DNA of 64,000 bases from contig JAUMWD010000009.1 in NCBI GenBank assembly GCA_030529825.1, positions 1-64,000 on the forward strand. Direction: 5' to 3'. The number at the start of each line of letters is the position of its first letter. The first letter of the stretch is position 1. This DNA is from Bacillota bacterium (GTDB lineage Bacteria; Bacillota; Clostridia; Oscillospirales; Oscillospiraceae). The position numbers and the translations under genes were made by a program. Of this stretch, positions 1 to 7,135 are shown one piece after another. The notes below the pieces were generated by a model. The model did no database searches. It worked only from the letters and a program-made list of their open reading frames with translations, and was not told the origin of the DNA.

Positions 1-45
1 ACATATCGCAAGAGAGAAGAAAACTAATCAAATGTGGGCGATTGG

Positions 46-74
46 TTGACTTATCATTGATTTGAATATAAAAT
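46..74 (+). promoter_or_regulatory. Putative sigma-A promoter
   Basis: TTGACT at 46-51 and TAAAAT at 69-74 are separated by 17 bp. It would drive the toroid/sortase pair. Its -10 lies inside the 5' arm of the hairpin at 68-104, so a transcript starting near 81 would lack most of that arm and escape termination. This is inferred from motif match only. Confidence 0.5.
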
Positions 75-108
75 AGGAATGACCTCGTGTCATTCCTATT
101 TTATTTTT
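68..108 (+). terminator. Intrinsic terminator of a gene left of the window
   Basis: A perfect 16-bp stem (68-83 with 89-104) with a 5-nt loop is followed by a T-rich run. No complete gene precedes it in the window, so it probably ends a gene outside the left edge. Confidence 0.65.
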
Positions 109-125
109 ATATAGAGGCAAAGAAA

Positions 126-1964
126 ATGGGCAGAAGCCAGAATCGTAAAAAGTATATAAGTAAAAAGAAAAAGAACGACACCAAGAAAAAACGCGACAGC
201 AAGACTGCTCTTATTATTGCAGCAGCCGCCGTGGTGCTTATTATAGCCGCCGTTGTTATTTTCTTCATGTTGGATGAGCACGAGCTCGCAACCATCATGG
301 ATCTTTACGACGAGAAAGCCGGTCTGCTTCGCGATGATGTCATTGCCGATGAAATCAGCGGTGAAATGGCTCCCGGTACCCCCGCGCGAGTTGTTTTCAT
401 ATCTGTGTGCGACGGGACCGAACGCGCCCGTGTTTTCACCGGTACGGGTGTTGACAACGAAGCTGCATTTGATGACGCAAACGAGCAGGCGCGAGCATAT
501 GTGGAAACCTATCAGTACAATCCGCTATGGGTTAAGGCTGATATAGTAAACTCCTCCCAAATGCTTTCATCTGATGAGTTTTCAGTCGAGCTCAAGCATT
601 GGCGTCACGAATTCTTCCGCAATGGCATTTCCTTTGACATGAATTACAAAACCGCGCTTCTTGAAGCAGAATTAAACGGCGCCAAAATTCTCGACTATGA
701 GGAAGAATGTGTAGACTTCACCTATCTCAATACCTATCTGAAAAAGGCAGGCCGCACTCCCCTCACCTCACTCCCTGAATACTGTGTTTTATTCAGCTGT
801 GACAGCTGGTTCTGTGACGATGACAGCACGGTCTATGAATTGAACAATTCAGGCTATGAGTACGGTCGCCGTGACATTGAAACGATCGACAAGGACTTCG
901 CCGAGGAAGTTATAACAAACGCCTCTGGCTTCCTTATCGACCAGGTAAATGCCGACGGCAGCTTTGTCTACGGTATATACCCGCGCTTTGACAATGACAT
1001 TGATAACTACAACATTGTTCGTCATTCCAGTACTTTGTGGAGTCTTGTCTGCCAGTTCAAGATGACCGGTGACCCCGAGCTCATGCCGGTTATTGACCGT
1101 GCCGTTGATTATATGGTTGATAACTATATTGTCTATTCAGACGACAACACAGCCTATCTTCTTGAAAAGAAATCAAATGAAATCAAGCTCGGCGGCTGCG
1201 GCGTTGCGGTAATTGCACTGACCGAATACATGGACACCTTTAAAACCTCTAAGTACGAGGATCTTTGTATCGCTCTCGGCAACGGTATCCTCAATATGTT
1301 AAATGAGGATACGGGAGAATACTATCATGTTCTCAACGGTGATTTCTCACGCAAGGAAGCCTTCAGAGTAGTTTATTACGACGGTGAAGCAAGCTTTGCT
1401 CTCTGCAAGCTCTACGGCCTCACAAAAGACTCCAAGTGGCTTACTGCCGTGGAAGCCGCAGTTGATCATTTCATTAAGGCGGACTATACGGTTTACAAGG
1501 ATCACTGGATTGCTTACACCATGAACGAGCTTACAAAGTATGTGGACAAAGAGGAATATTACGAGTTTGCTCTGCGCAATGCTCAGGAAAATCTTGACAC
1601 GATTTACAACCGTGACACCACCTACCACACTTATTTCGAGCTTCTTATGGCCACCTTTGAGGTATATGACCGTATGGTGCAGCGCGGAATCGAGGTTGAG
1701 TATGCCGAAACGCAGTTCGATCTTGACTACTTCCTGAAGACAATTTATGCACGCGCTGACCGCCTTCTTAACGGCTACTTCTTCCCCGAGTACGCAATGT
1801 ATATGCAAAATCCCCAGCGTATTCTCAACACATTTATGGTGCGCCACGACGGCTACCGAGTACGAATTGACGATGTGCAGCACAGCGTCGGCGGCTACTA
1901 CCTCTATTATGAAAACTACGAAAAGCTTGTGGAATACGGCTTACTGGAGTGCAGAGACCAATGA
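126..1964 (+). CDS. Membrane-anchored alpha-helical toroid-like protein, function unknown
   Basis: 612 aa. The ATG at 126 is chosen because GAGG lies 8 nt upstream; an upstream GTG at 87 would lie in the terminator arm. The N-terminus is very Lys/Arg-rich (residues 1-26), then one transmembrane helix (about 27-49), so the bulk should be extracytoplasmic. From about residue 260 there are repeated helix pairs with W, Y, G and D patterns reminiscent of six-hairpin (alpha/alpha)6 glycosidase-like folds, but I cannot name a family or catalytic pair. No LPXTG/NPQTN-like sorting signal is visible at the C-terminus. The stop overlaps the sortase start (ATGA), so the two are probably translated together. 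The role could be binding or cutting a surface glycan. Confidence 0.75.
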   Translation: MGRSQNRKKYISKKKKNDTKKKRDSKTALIIAAAAVVLIIAAVVIFFMLDEHELATIMDLYDEKAGLLRDDVIADEISGEMAPGTPARVVFISVCDGTERARVFTGTGVDNEAAFDDANEQARAYVETYQYNPLWVKADIVNSSQMLSSDEFSVELKHWRHEFFRNGISFDMNYKTALLEAELNGAKILDYEEECVDFTYLNTYLKKAGRTPLTSLPEYCVLFSCDSWFCDDDSTVYELNNSGYEYGRRDIETIDKDFAEEVITNASGFLIDQVNADGSFVYGIYPRFDNDIDNYNIVRHSSTLWSLVCQFKMTGDPELMPVIDRAVDYMVDNYIVYSDDNTAYLLEKKSNEIKLGGCGVAVIALTEYMDTFKTSKYEDLCIALGNGILNMLNEDTGEYYHVLNGDFSRKEAFRVVYYDGEASFALCKLYGLTKDSKWLTAVEAAVDHFIKADYTVYKDHWIAYTMNELTKYVDKEEYYEFALRNAQENLDTIYNRDTTYHTYFELLMATFEVYDRMVQRGIEVEYAETQFDLDYFLKTIYARADRLLNGYFFPEYAMYMQNPQRILNTFMVRHDGYRVRIDDVQHSVGGYYLYYENYEKLVEYGLLECRDQ

Positions 1965-2683
1965 GAAAAACAATACGAATAATTGCGCTTATTGTGTTTA
2001 TCGCCAGCATTGCGGGCCTCGCATATTTCATGGTGGAGAACTACATCGACAAGCGTCACCAGGCGGAAATTGATGCGCTGCGAGGCATGAATACAGATAT
2101 ACCGGATTTGTTAGATGAATATGCCGCCCTTTATCAGGAAAACTACGACACCATCGGTTGGTTAAAAATCGAGGGCACAAATATTGACAATGTGGTAATG
2201 TACGCGCCGCATATTCAGGAAAAGTACCTTCGCACCGACTTTTACGGCAATCATTCCACACGCGGTTGTCTGTACATTGCCGAAAACTGTGACATTTTTA
2301 AGTCTGACAACATTATCATTTACGGCCACAACATGAGTGACGGTTCCATGTTCGGTACTCTCAACTACTACGCTGATGAGGATTTTTATCAGACGCACAA
2401 GACCTTCTCCTTTGACACTATCTACGAGAAGCAGACCTATGAGGTAGTTGCGGCAATAAAAACCGAAATTCCTCCCGAGGGTGAGGAATGCTTCAGATAC
2501 TATGAGTATACAGGCAAGAACGATGCCGATATGTTCCGTCAGTATGTTGATTTCATCAACGAAAACAAGCTCTACAGCACCGGTGTCGAGCTTCAGGAAG
2601 GCGACAGCATTCTGACTCTATCCACCTGCGCATATCATACAGAGCAGGGCCGTTTCATTGTTGTTGCCCGAAAAATCAGCTAA
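1961..2683 (+). CDS. srtB: Class B-type sortase
   Basis: 240 aa membrane-anchored cysteine transpeptidase: one N-terminal signal-anchor (about residues 5-25), then the sortase beta-barrel. The catalytic set is visible: His123 in YGHNM, Cys223 in TLSTC and Arg231 in GRFIV. Sortases cleave a sorting motif on secreted proteins and join them to peptidoglycan or pilin. The ATG at 1961 overlaps the upstream stop by 4 bp; a GTG at 1949 is possible. No substrate with a recognisable sorting motif is encoded in the window, so its client is unknown. Ends at a shared terminator. Class B rather than D is judged from the helix-rich region between His and Cys. Confidence 0.9.
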   Translation: MRKTIRIIALIVFIASIAGLAYFMVENYIDKRHQAEIDALRGMNTDIPDLLDEYAALYQENYDTIGWLKIEGTNIDNVVMYAPHIQEKYLRTDFYGNHSTRGCLYIAENCDIFKSDNIIIYGHNMSDGSMFGTLNYYADEDFYQTHKTFSFDTIYEKQTYEVVAAIKTEIPPEGEECFRYYEYTGKNDADMFRQYVDFINENKLYSTGVELQEGDSILTLSTCAYHTEQGRFIVVARKIS

Positions 2684-2687
2684 AATT

Positions 2688-2724
2688 AAAACCACCTTGC
2701 ACCTGAACCGCAAGGTGGTTTTTT
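2688..2724. terminator. Bidirectional terminator between sortase and GH3 genes
   Basis: 13-bp perfect stem, 2688-2700 with 2710-2722, 9-nt loop, A run on one side and T run on the other. It serves both convergent genes. Confidence 0.85.
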
Positions 2725-3856
2725 ATATCAAGTCCAAATCAATTTTCCATTTCAGAATACGGAGAACCGATTCATCAATCCGTTCCTCCGTCAAGGTTCC
2801 GTTGTTTACGGCGGCGACAATTGCCGCAGTGCTTTCTTCAAAGTTGCTGCAGCAGACCATGTCATTGCCGGCAATAAGCGCCTGCACCACCATATTTTTG
2901 CCGTCAGCAAAGTTAAGTATCGCCCCCATGGCAAGATCATCTGTCACAATGACGCCTTCAAAGCCTAACTCCTCGCGCAAAACCCGGTGAACTTCGGCCG
3001 AAAGCGATGCGGGATAGCTATCATCCATGCAGACAACTATATTGTGGCTCACCATTACGGCATCCGCTCCCGCTTCTATTCCGGCCTTAAACGGCAGCAA
3101 GTCGCCGTTTATAAACGCAGCCAGCGGTCTGTAGTCGTAGGATATTCCGTAGTGGGTATCAGTGCTTCCGCCATAGCCCGGAAAATGCTTTAAAACGCTG
3201 CCCACATTATAATCATTCATAGCAGTTATAACAGCGGAAATATACTCTGCACTTTCCTTATAGTCCATACTGTAGCAGCGCTCATAGATATAGTCGGTTT
3301 CCTTCAGCGGTACATCACACACCGGGGCAAGGTTTGCATTTATGCCCAGACTCTCCAGCAAAACAGACTTCGCACGCGTGTCAATTGAAACGGATGTGAG
3401 ACCATTGCTCTCACGTAGCTCCCCCGGTGAACGGAATGTTTCGGGGTAAAGCTCCGGACAATTACTGACACGATGGACTCCGCCTCCCTCTTCATCAGTG
3501 GAAATTATCATGGGGAAGCCCGACAGCTCCTGAAAATGCTGCGTCATGTCAGCAACTTCCTTCGATGATTTGCCCGCGAAATCAAAGGAGTACAGGCATA
3601 GCGCGCCTACACCGAATTTAGCAGCTGACTCCGCACTTCCCTGCGTATGGCAGCTCACCATTAACAGCTGTGCGGCTTTTTCCTCAAGTGTCATGGTTTC
3701 AAGGATTCTTTTCGCAGTCACTTCCGCGTCAAATTCTTCATGATAATCCTCATGAGCGCAACTTTTCCGCGCATCTTCTTTATCCGGCAGTAATGTACAA
3801 CTGCTCATGAGGCAAAGCAGACTAATTATAAGTATTAAAGCTATTATTCTTTTCAT
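2723..3856 (-). CDS. Glycoside hydrolase family 3 lipoprotein, NagZ-like
   Basis: 377 aa. A lipoprotein signal peptide ends at LMSSC (Cys20), so the enzyme is tethered outside the membrane. The GH3 TIM barrel shows KHFPGYG (223-229), the DTH acid/base pair (233-235) and the nucleophile Asp in VTDDLAMGA (about 306), the pattern of beta-N-acetylglucosaminidases such as B. subtilis NagZ/YbbD. The C-terminal domain of YbbD is absent, so this is the single-domain form. It probably releases GlcNAc from muropeptides in wall turnover. A GAGG site lies 4 nt before the ATG. It is separated from the NifX-like gene upstream by a terminator, so it needs its own promoter, which I could not identify. Confidence 0.88.
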   Translation of the reverse strand: MKRIIALILIISLLCLMSSCTLLPDKEDARKSCAHEDYHEEFDAEVTAKRILETMTLEEKAAQLLMVSCHTQGSAESAAKFGVGALCLYSFDFAGKSSKEVADMTQHFQELSGFPMIISTDEEGGGVHRVSNCPELYPETFRSPGELRESNGLTSVSIDTRAKSVLLESLGINANLAPVCDVPLKETDYIYERCYSMDYKESAEYISAVITAMNDYNVGSVLKHFPGYGGSTDTHYGISYDYRPLAAFINGDLLPFKAGIEAGADAVMVSHNIVVCMDDSYPASLSAEVHRVLREELGFEGVIVTDDLAMGAILNFADGKNMVVQALIAGNDMVCCSNFEESTAAIVAAVNNGTLTEERIDESVLRILKWKIDLDLI

Positions 3857-3861
3857 AAAGC

Positions 3862-3896
3862 CTCAAAAAAAGCAGCATGACGAGTCATGCTGCTTT
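3862..3896 (-). terminator. Terminator of the Mrp/NifX-like operon
   Basis: 13-bp stem, 3869-3881 with 3884-3896, very short loop; on the minus strand it is followed by a U run (A run at 3865-3871). Confidence 0.8.
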
Positions 3897-3909
3897 ATAC
3901 TTTTATTGC

Positions 3910-4347
3910 TTAGTGGCAGCCGCAACCGCAGGAACCACCGTCATCATGACCGCCGCAGCCACAGCCGCCGTCGTCATGACCGCCGCAACCGCCGCAGCTA
4001 CCGCAGCCGCCGGAGCAGTTACCTTCGTCAGTGAGGAAAGGCAGCTGGCCCATCATCATAAGCTCTGCAGCATCATCGGAATCGCCGCAGAAGCCGGCAA
4101 ATGCAACAATGCCGTACTCTGTAAGTGCGCTGCGTCCGCCTTCGCCGATGTGGCCAACAATAACAACATCAACACCGTTTTCGTGCATAAGGTCTGCAAC
4201 CGCCTGATGGCCGGTTTCCTTTACCTCAACAAGGCGCTTGGAAACAACTTCGGTGTCATCTGCATTGGTTTCATAAATTGCGAACATCTCTGCATGGCCG
4301 AAATGCTCATTGATTTCTCCATTATCATATGCAACTGCAATAACCAT
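3910..4347 (-). CDS. NifX/NifB-type iron-molybdenum cofactor domain protein with Cys/Gly/His tail
   Basis: 145 aa. Residues 1-105 match the small dinitrogenase iron-molybdenum cofactor biosynthesis fold (start MVIAVAYDNGEINEHFGHAE, later VVIVGHIGEGG), a family that carries iron-sulfur clusters and occurs widely in anaerobes lacking nitrogenase. The last 35-40 residues are almost only Gly, Cys, His, Asp and Ser, with the unit GGHDDGG followed by CGCG seen twice; that looks like a metal-binding extension. The gene follows the Mrp gene by 2 bp in the same operon and has its own AAGGAG site. A role as scaffold or metal chaperone for the neighbouring P-loop carrier is inferred from context; no nif genes are present. 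Confidence 0.88.
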   Translation of the reverse strand: MVIAVAYDNGEINEHFGHAEMFAIYETNADDTEVVSKRLVEVKETGHQAVADLMHENGVDVVIVGHIGEGGRSALTEYGIVAFAGFCGDSDDAAELMMMGQLPFLTDEGNCSGGCGSCGGCGGHDDGGCGCGGHDDGGSCGCGCH

Positions 4348-4349
4348 AT

Positions 4350-5171
4350 TTATTCTCCTTTTTCTATGAAGTCAACCAGCTCATTAAGAGTGGATGTGTC
4401 AACACTTTCAATCTCGCCTGCGTCAACCATTGTGGCAATCACAGGGTCAATGGGCATGCGCGCAAAATGCTTAATACCGAACTCCTCGGCAACCTTTGCT
4501 ACTTTGCTGGTGCCGAATACTTCAAGCTCCTTGCCGCAATCGGGGCACTTCAGATAAGACATATTCTCCACAATACCGAGAACGGGAATATTCATCATTG
4601 CTGCCATGTTTACCGCCTTGGCAACAATCATGGAAACCAGCTCCTGAGGAGATGTAACGATAACAATGCCGTCAATGGGAAGGGACTGGAAAACAGTAAG
4701 AGGAACATCGCCGGTTCCGGGAGGCATATCCACAAACATATAGTCAACATTATCCCAGAGTACATCACTCCAGAACTGGGTTACTACGCCTGCAATGACA
4801 GGGCCGCGCCATACAACAGGGTCGGTCTCATTCTCAAGAATAAGGTTAATGGACATTATCTGGGTACCCTTATTTGAATATACGGGGATGAGGCAATCCT
4901 CTGTGCCTACAGCGTGCTGATGAACACCAAATGCCTTGGGGATGGAAGGGCCGGTTACATCGGCATCCAGTACAGCGGACTGGTAGCCGCGGCGCTGCAT
5001 TTCGCTTGCCAGCATACCGGTTACCAGGGATTTACCAACGCCGCCCTTGCCGGATACAACGGCAATTACTTTCTTAACACTTGCTGACGGATTGAGATAT
5101 GCTCTCAAATCCTGTTCACGCTCTGCGCAGTTTTCACCGCAGGTGGAGCAATCATGTGTGCATTCGCTCAT
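4350..5171 (-). CDS. Mrp/NBP35-type P-loop iron-sulfur cluster carrier
   Basis: 273 aa cytosolic ATPase of the Mrp/ApbC/NBP35 family, which holds a bridging [4Fe-4S] cluster and passes it to apoproteins. Visible are a Cys-rich N-terminus (C4, C8, C11, C15, like NBP35), the deviant Walker A GKGGVGKS (41-48), the D-x-D switch (LDADVTGPS) and the CPDC cluster motif near residue 210. AGGAG precedes the ATG. It is the first gene of a two-gene operon with the NifX-like protein; its promoter is flanked by a 12-bp inverted repeat, suggesting regulated expression, perhaps by iron or redox state. Confidence 0.93.
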   Translation of the reverse strand: MSECTHDCSTCGENCAEREQDLRAYLNPSASVKKVIAVVSGKGGVGKSLVTGMLASEMQRRGYQSAVLDADVTGPSIPKAFGVHQHAVGTEDCLIPVYSNKGTQIMSINLILENETDPVVWRGPVIAGVVTQFWSDVLWDNVDYMFVDMPPGTGDVPLTVFQSLPIDGIVIVTSPQELVSMIVAKAVNMAAMMNIPVLGIVENMSYLKCPDCGKELEVFGTSKVAKVAEEFGIKHFARMPIDPVIATMVDAGEIESVDTSTLNELVDFIEKGE

Positions 5172-5212
5172 TTGTTTCTCCTATCTATCACAAATTATTA
5201 TTTTTCATTCGG

Positions 5213-5241
5213 ATTATATATCATTTAATTCACAAAGTCCA
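5213..5241 (-). promoter_or_regulatory. Promoter of the Mrp/NifX-like operon
   Basis: On the minus strand: -35 TGGACT (5236-5241), 17-bp spacer, -10 TATAAT (5213-5218). The -35 is only fair, which fits a regulated promoter. Confidence 0.6.
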
Positions 5242-5259
5242 GCACAAGTGAATTAAATG
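5222..5259. promoter_or_regulatory. Operator-like 12-bp perfect inverted repeat
   Basis: CATTTAATTCAC at 5222-5233 and GTGAATTAAATG at 5248-5259, 14 nt apart. One arm falls in the -10/-35 spacer and the other just upstream of the -35 of the Mrp promoter. It is AT-rich with no T run and no gene upstream on the plus strand, so a protein-binding site fits better than a terminator. Confidence 0.6.
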
Positions 5260-5379
5260 TTTATTGTATATTATAACCCCATTTGATTTCCATTTCCACA
5301 CTATTTTTAAAGAAAGTCCATGCTCTGCTTTAATATTTTTCAGACATATTATGAACTTTTGTAATTCCTCTCTGCTTGC

Positions 5380-5408
5380 TTGTAAAACTTCATAATTAAT
5401 GTTATACT
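5380..5408 (+). promoter_or_regulatory. Promoter of the FHA-SEDS/PBP operon
   Basis: TTGTAA (5380-5385), 17-bp spacer, TATACT (5403-5408), 29 nt before the start codon. The rest of the 266-bp divergent spacer holds the Mrp promoter and otherwise only AT-rich sequence. Confidence 0.6.
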
Positions 5409-5437
5409 AAAAGGTACAAATTTTAGGAGTGAAACCA

Positions 5438-7135
5438 TTGTCATCCACTGATCAGTTATTTCTAACAGTTTTCAAATATTTGCTCCCTCTGCTGGCAATA
5501 ATTGTGCTTATGCGCTGCATGCGTTCAATGCTCAAGGGCAAAACACGCAATGAAACCTGGGGATATCTTCATGCAGACCGCAAGTATGTTGCCATCAAGC
5601 ACTGGGAAAATCTCATAGGCCGTTCCAAATCCGCCGATGTTAAGCTAATGAATCCCCAGGTAAGCCGAGTTCACGCCGTGCTTATCAGAAGCGACAGCGG
5701 TATTTGGAAGATTTTTGACATTTTCTCAAAGGGCGGAGTTTTCGTCAACAAGGAGAAGGTCAGGGCTATGGGCACCGTTGTAAACGACAACGACATTCTC
5801 ACCTTCGGTAATGTCAGCCTTCGCTTCCGCAGTGTAACCGAAGAGCAAAAAACCGAAAATGAGGCAAAGCGTCAGAGCCTTTGGCGACAGGTACACCCCG
5901 CAGTCACTCTTGTATATCTCACCGTCATGCAGGTGGTGCTGCTGTTGGAGCACTGCATTTCCGCCGATGAGAAATACCTTGCCGGAATATCCCTCGCCTA
6001 TGTTCTTCTGATTCTGTTGGAGTGGTTCTGCTATTTTGCCATGCGCAGTATCAGACGAACGGGCTTTGAGGTTGAGCTTCTCGCCTTCTTCCTCACCACC
6101 TTCGGCCTTTCCGTAATTGCCTCCTCCGTTCCCGAGGAGATGTTTACTCAAATAATTCAGATATTCATCGGCGTTGTGGCCTTCTTTGCCTTGGGCGGTT
6201 GGCTTCGCGACCTGGAAAGAACAAAGAGATTCCGTCTTCCCATTGCTTGTATCGCACTGGCACTTCTGGCTGCAACCATGGTGTTCGGTGAGGAAAAATA
6301 CGGTGCGAAGCTTTGGTTCAGCATCGGTGGAATGTCAATACAGCCTGCAGAGCTTGTAAAGGTTGCATTTATTTATGTCGGCGCCGAAACCCTTGAGCGT
6401 CTGTTCCGCACGAAAAACCTTTTCGTTTTCATTGCTTTTTCCGCACTTTGTGTCATTTTCCTTGCACTTATGAGTGACTTCGGCACAGCGCTTATCTTTT
6501 TTGTAACCTTCCTTGTAATATCCTTCATGCGCTCGGGCTCCATTGCAACAGTTGCTCTTGCGGTTGCAGGCGCAGCCATGGCAGGCTTCCTCATGTTCAC
6601 CATAAAGCCCCATGTAAAGCAGCGTTTTTCCGTATGGGGGCATGTTTGGGAGGACGTATTTGACCGCGGTTATCAGCAAACTCATGCCTTGTCCGCAGGT
6701 GCATCAGGCGGTTTATTCGGCAAAGGTGCCGGCAACGGCTGGCTCAAGGACGGCTTTGCCGCCAATGCCGACACGGTCTTCGGTATGCTCTGTGAGGAGC
6801 TTGGTCTTATAATTGCCATCTGCGCTGTTCTCGCGATTCTCGCTCTGGCGTTCTTCGCCGTGCGCAACGCCGCCCATGGCAGATCCGCTTACTATTCCAT
6901 AGCCGCCTGTGCTGCCGCAACAATGTTCATGGTGCAGATGGCTCTGAATGTATTCGGCTCCGTAGACATTCTACCCTTCACCGGTGTTACATTCCCCTTT
7001 GTTTCCCGCGGCGGTACTTCCCTGCTCTCCTGCTGGATGCTTCTTGCCTTTATCAAGGCAGGTGACACACGCAAGGGTGCAAGCTTTGTTGTAAAGGCTC
7101 CCGACGCAATAAAGGAGGCCACTGAAAATCAATGA
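5438..7135 (+). CDS. FHA domain fused to SEDS glycan polymerase (FtsW/RodA/SpoVE family)
   Basis: 565 aa. A TTG start at 5438 is chosen because AGGAG (5425-5429) lies 8 nt upstream; a GTG at 5429 would overlap that site. Order: one N-terminal membrane helix, a cytoplasmic FHA domain (about residues 45-130) with the phospho-threonine-binding pattern GRS, SRVH and the following Asn (VFVN) intact, then about nine to ten membrane helices of a SEDS protein with the conserved DFGTAL motif and a C-terminal FPFVSRGGTS segment. SEDS proteins polymerise lipid II with a partner class B PBP, and such a PBP follows with a 4-bp overlap. Whether it acts in division, elongation or spore cortex cannot be told. 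The FHA domain suggests control by Ser/Thr phosphorylation. Confidence 0.93.
   Translation: MSSTDQLFLTVFKYLLPLLAIIVLMRCMRSMLKGKTRNETWGYLHADRKYVAIKHWENLIGRSKSADVKLMNPQVSRVHAVLIRSDSGIWKIFDIFSKGGVFVNKEKVRAMGTVVNDNDILTFGNVSLRFRSVTEEQKTENEAKRQSLWRQVHPAVTLVYLTVMQVVLLLEHCISADEKYLAGISLAYVLLILLEWFCYFAMRSIRRTGFEVELLAFFLTTFGLSVIASSVPEEMFTQIIQIFIGVVAFFALGGWLRDLERTKRFRLPIACIALALLAATMVFGEEKYGAKLWFSIGGMSIQPAELVKVAFIYVGAETLERLFRTKNLFVFIAFSALCVIFLALMSDFGTALIFFVTFLVISFMRSGSIATVALAVAGAAMAGFLMFTIKPHVKQRFSVWGHVWEDVFDRGYQQTHALSAGASGGLFGKGAGNGWLKDGFAANADTVFGMLCEELGLIIAICAVLAILALAFFAVRNAAHGRSAYYSIAACAAATMFMVQMALNVFGSVDILPFTGVTFPFVSRGGTSLLSCWMLLAFIKAGDTRKGASFVVKAPDAIKEATENQ

Noticed and set aside
87..125. In-frame GTG start extending the first protein
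   Set aside because: It lies in the terminator arm without a ribosome site, whereas GAGG precedes the ATG at 126.
3936..4010. Short repeats resembling a CRISPR or microsatellite
   Set aside because: They are codon-level repeats encoding the GGHDDGG/CGCG tail of the NifX-like protein.
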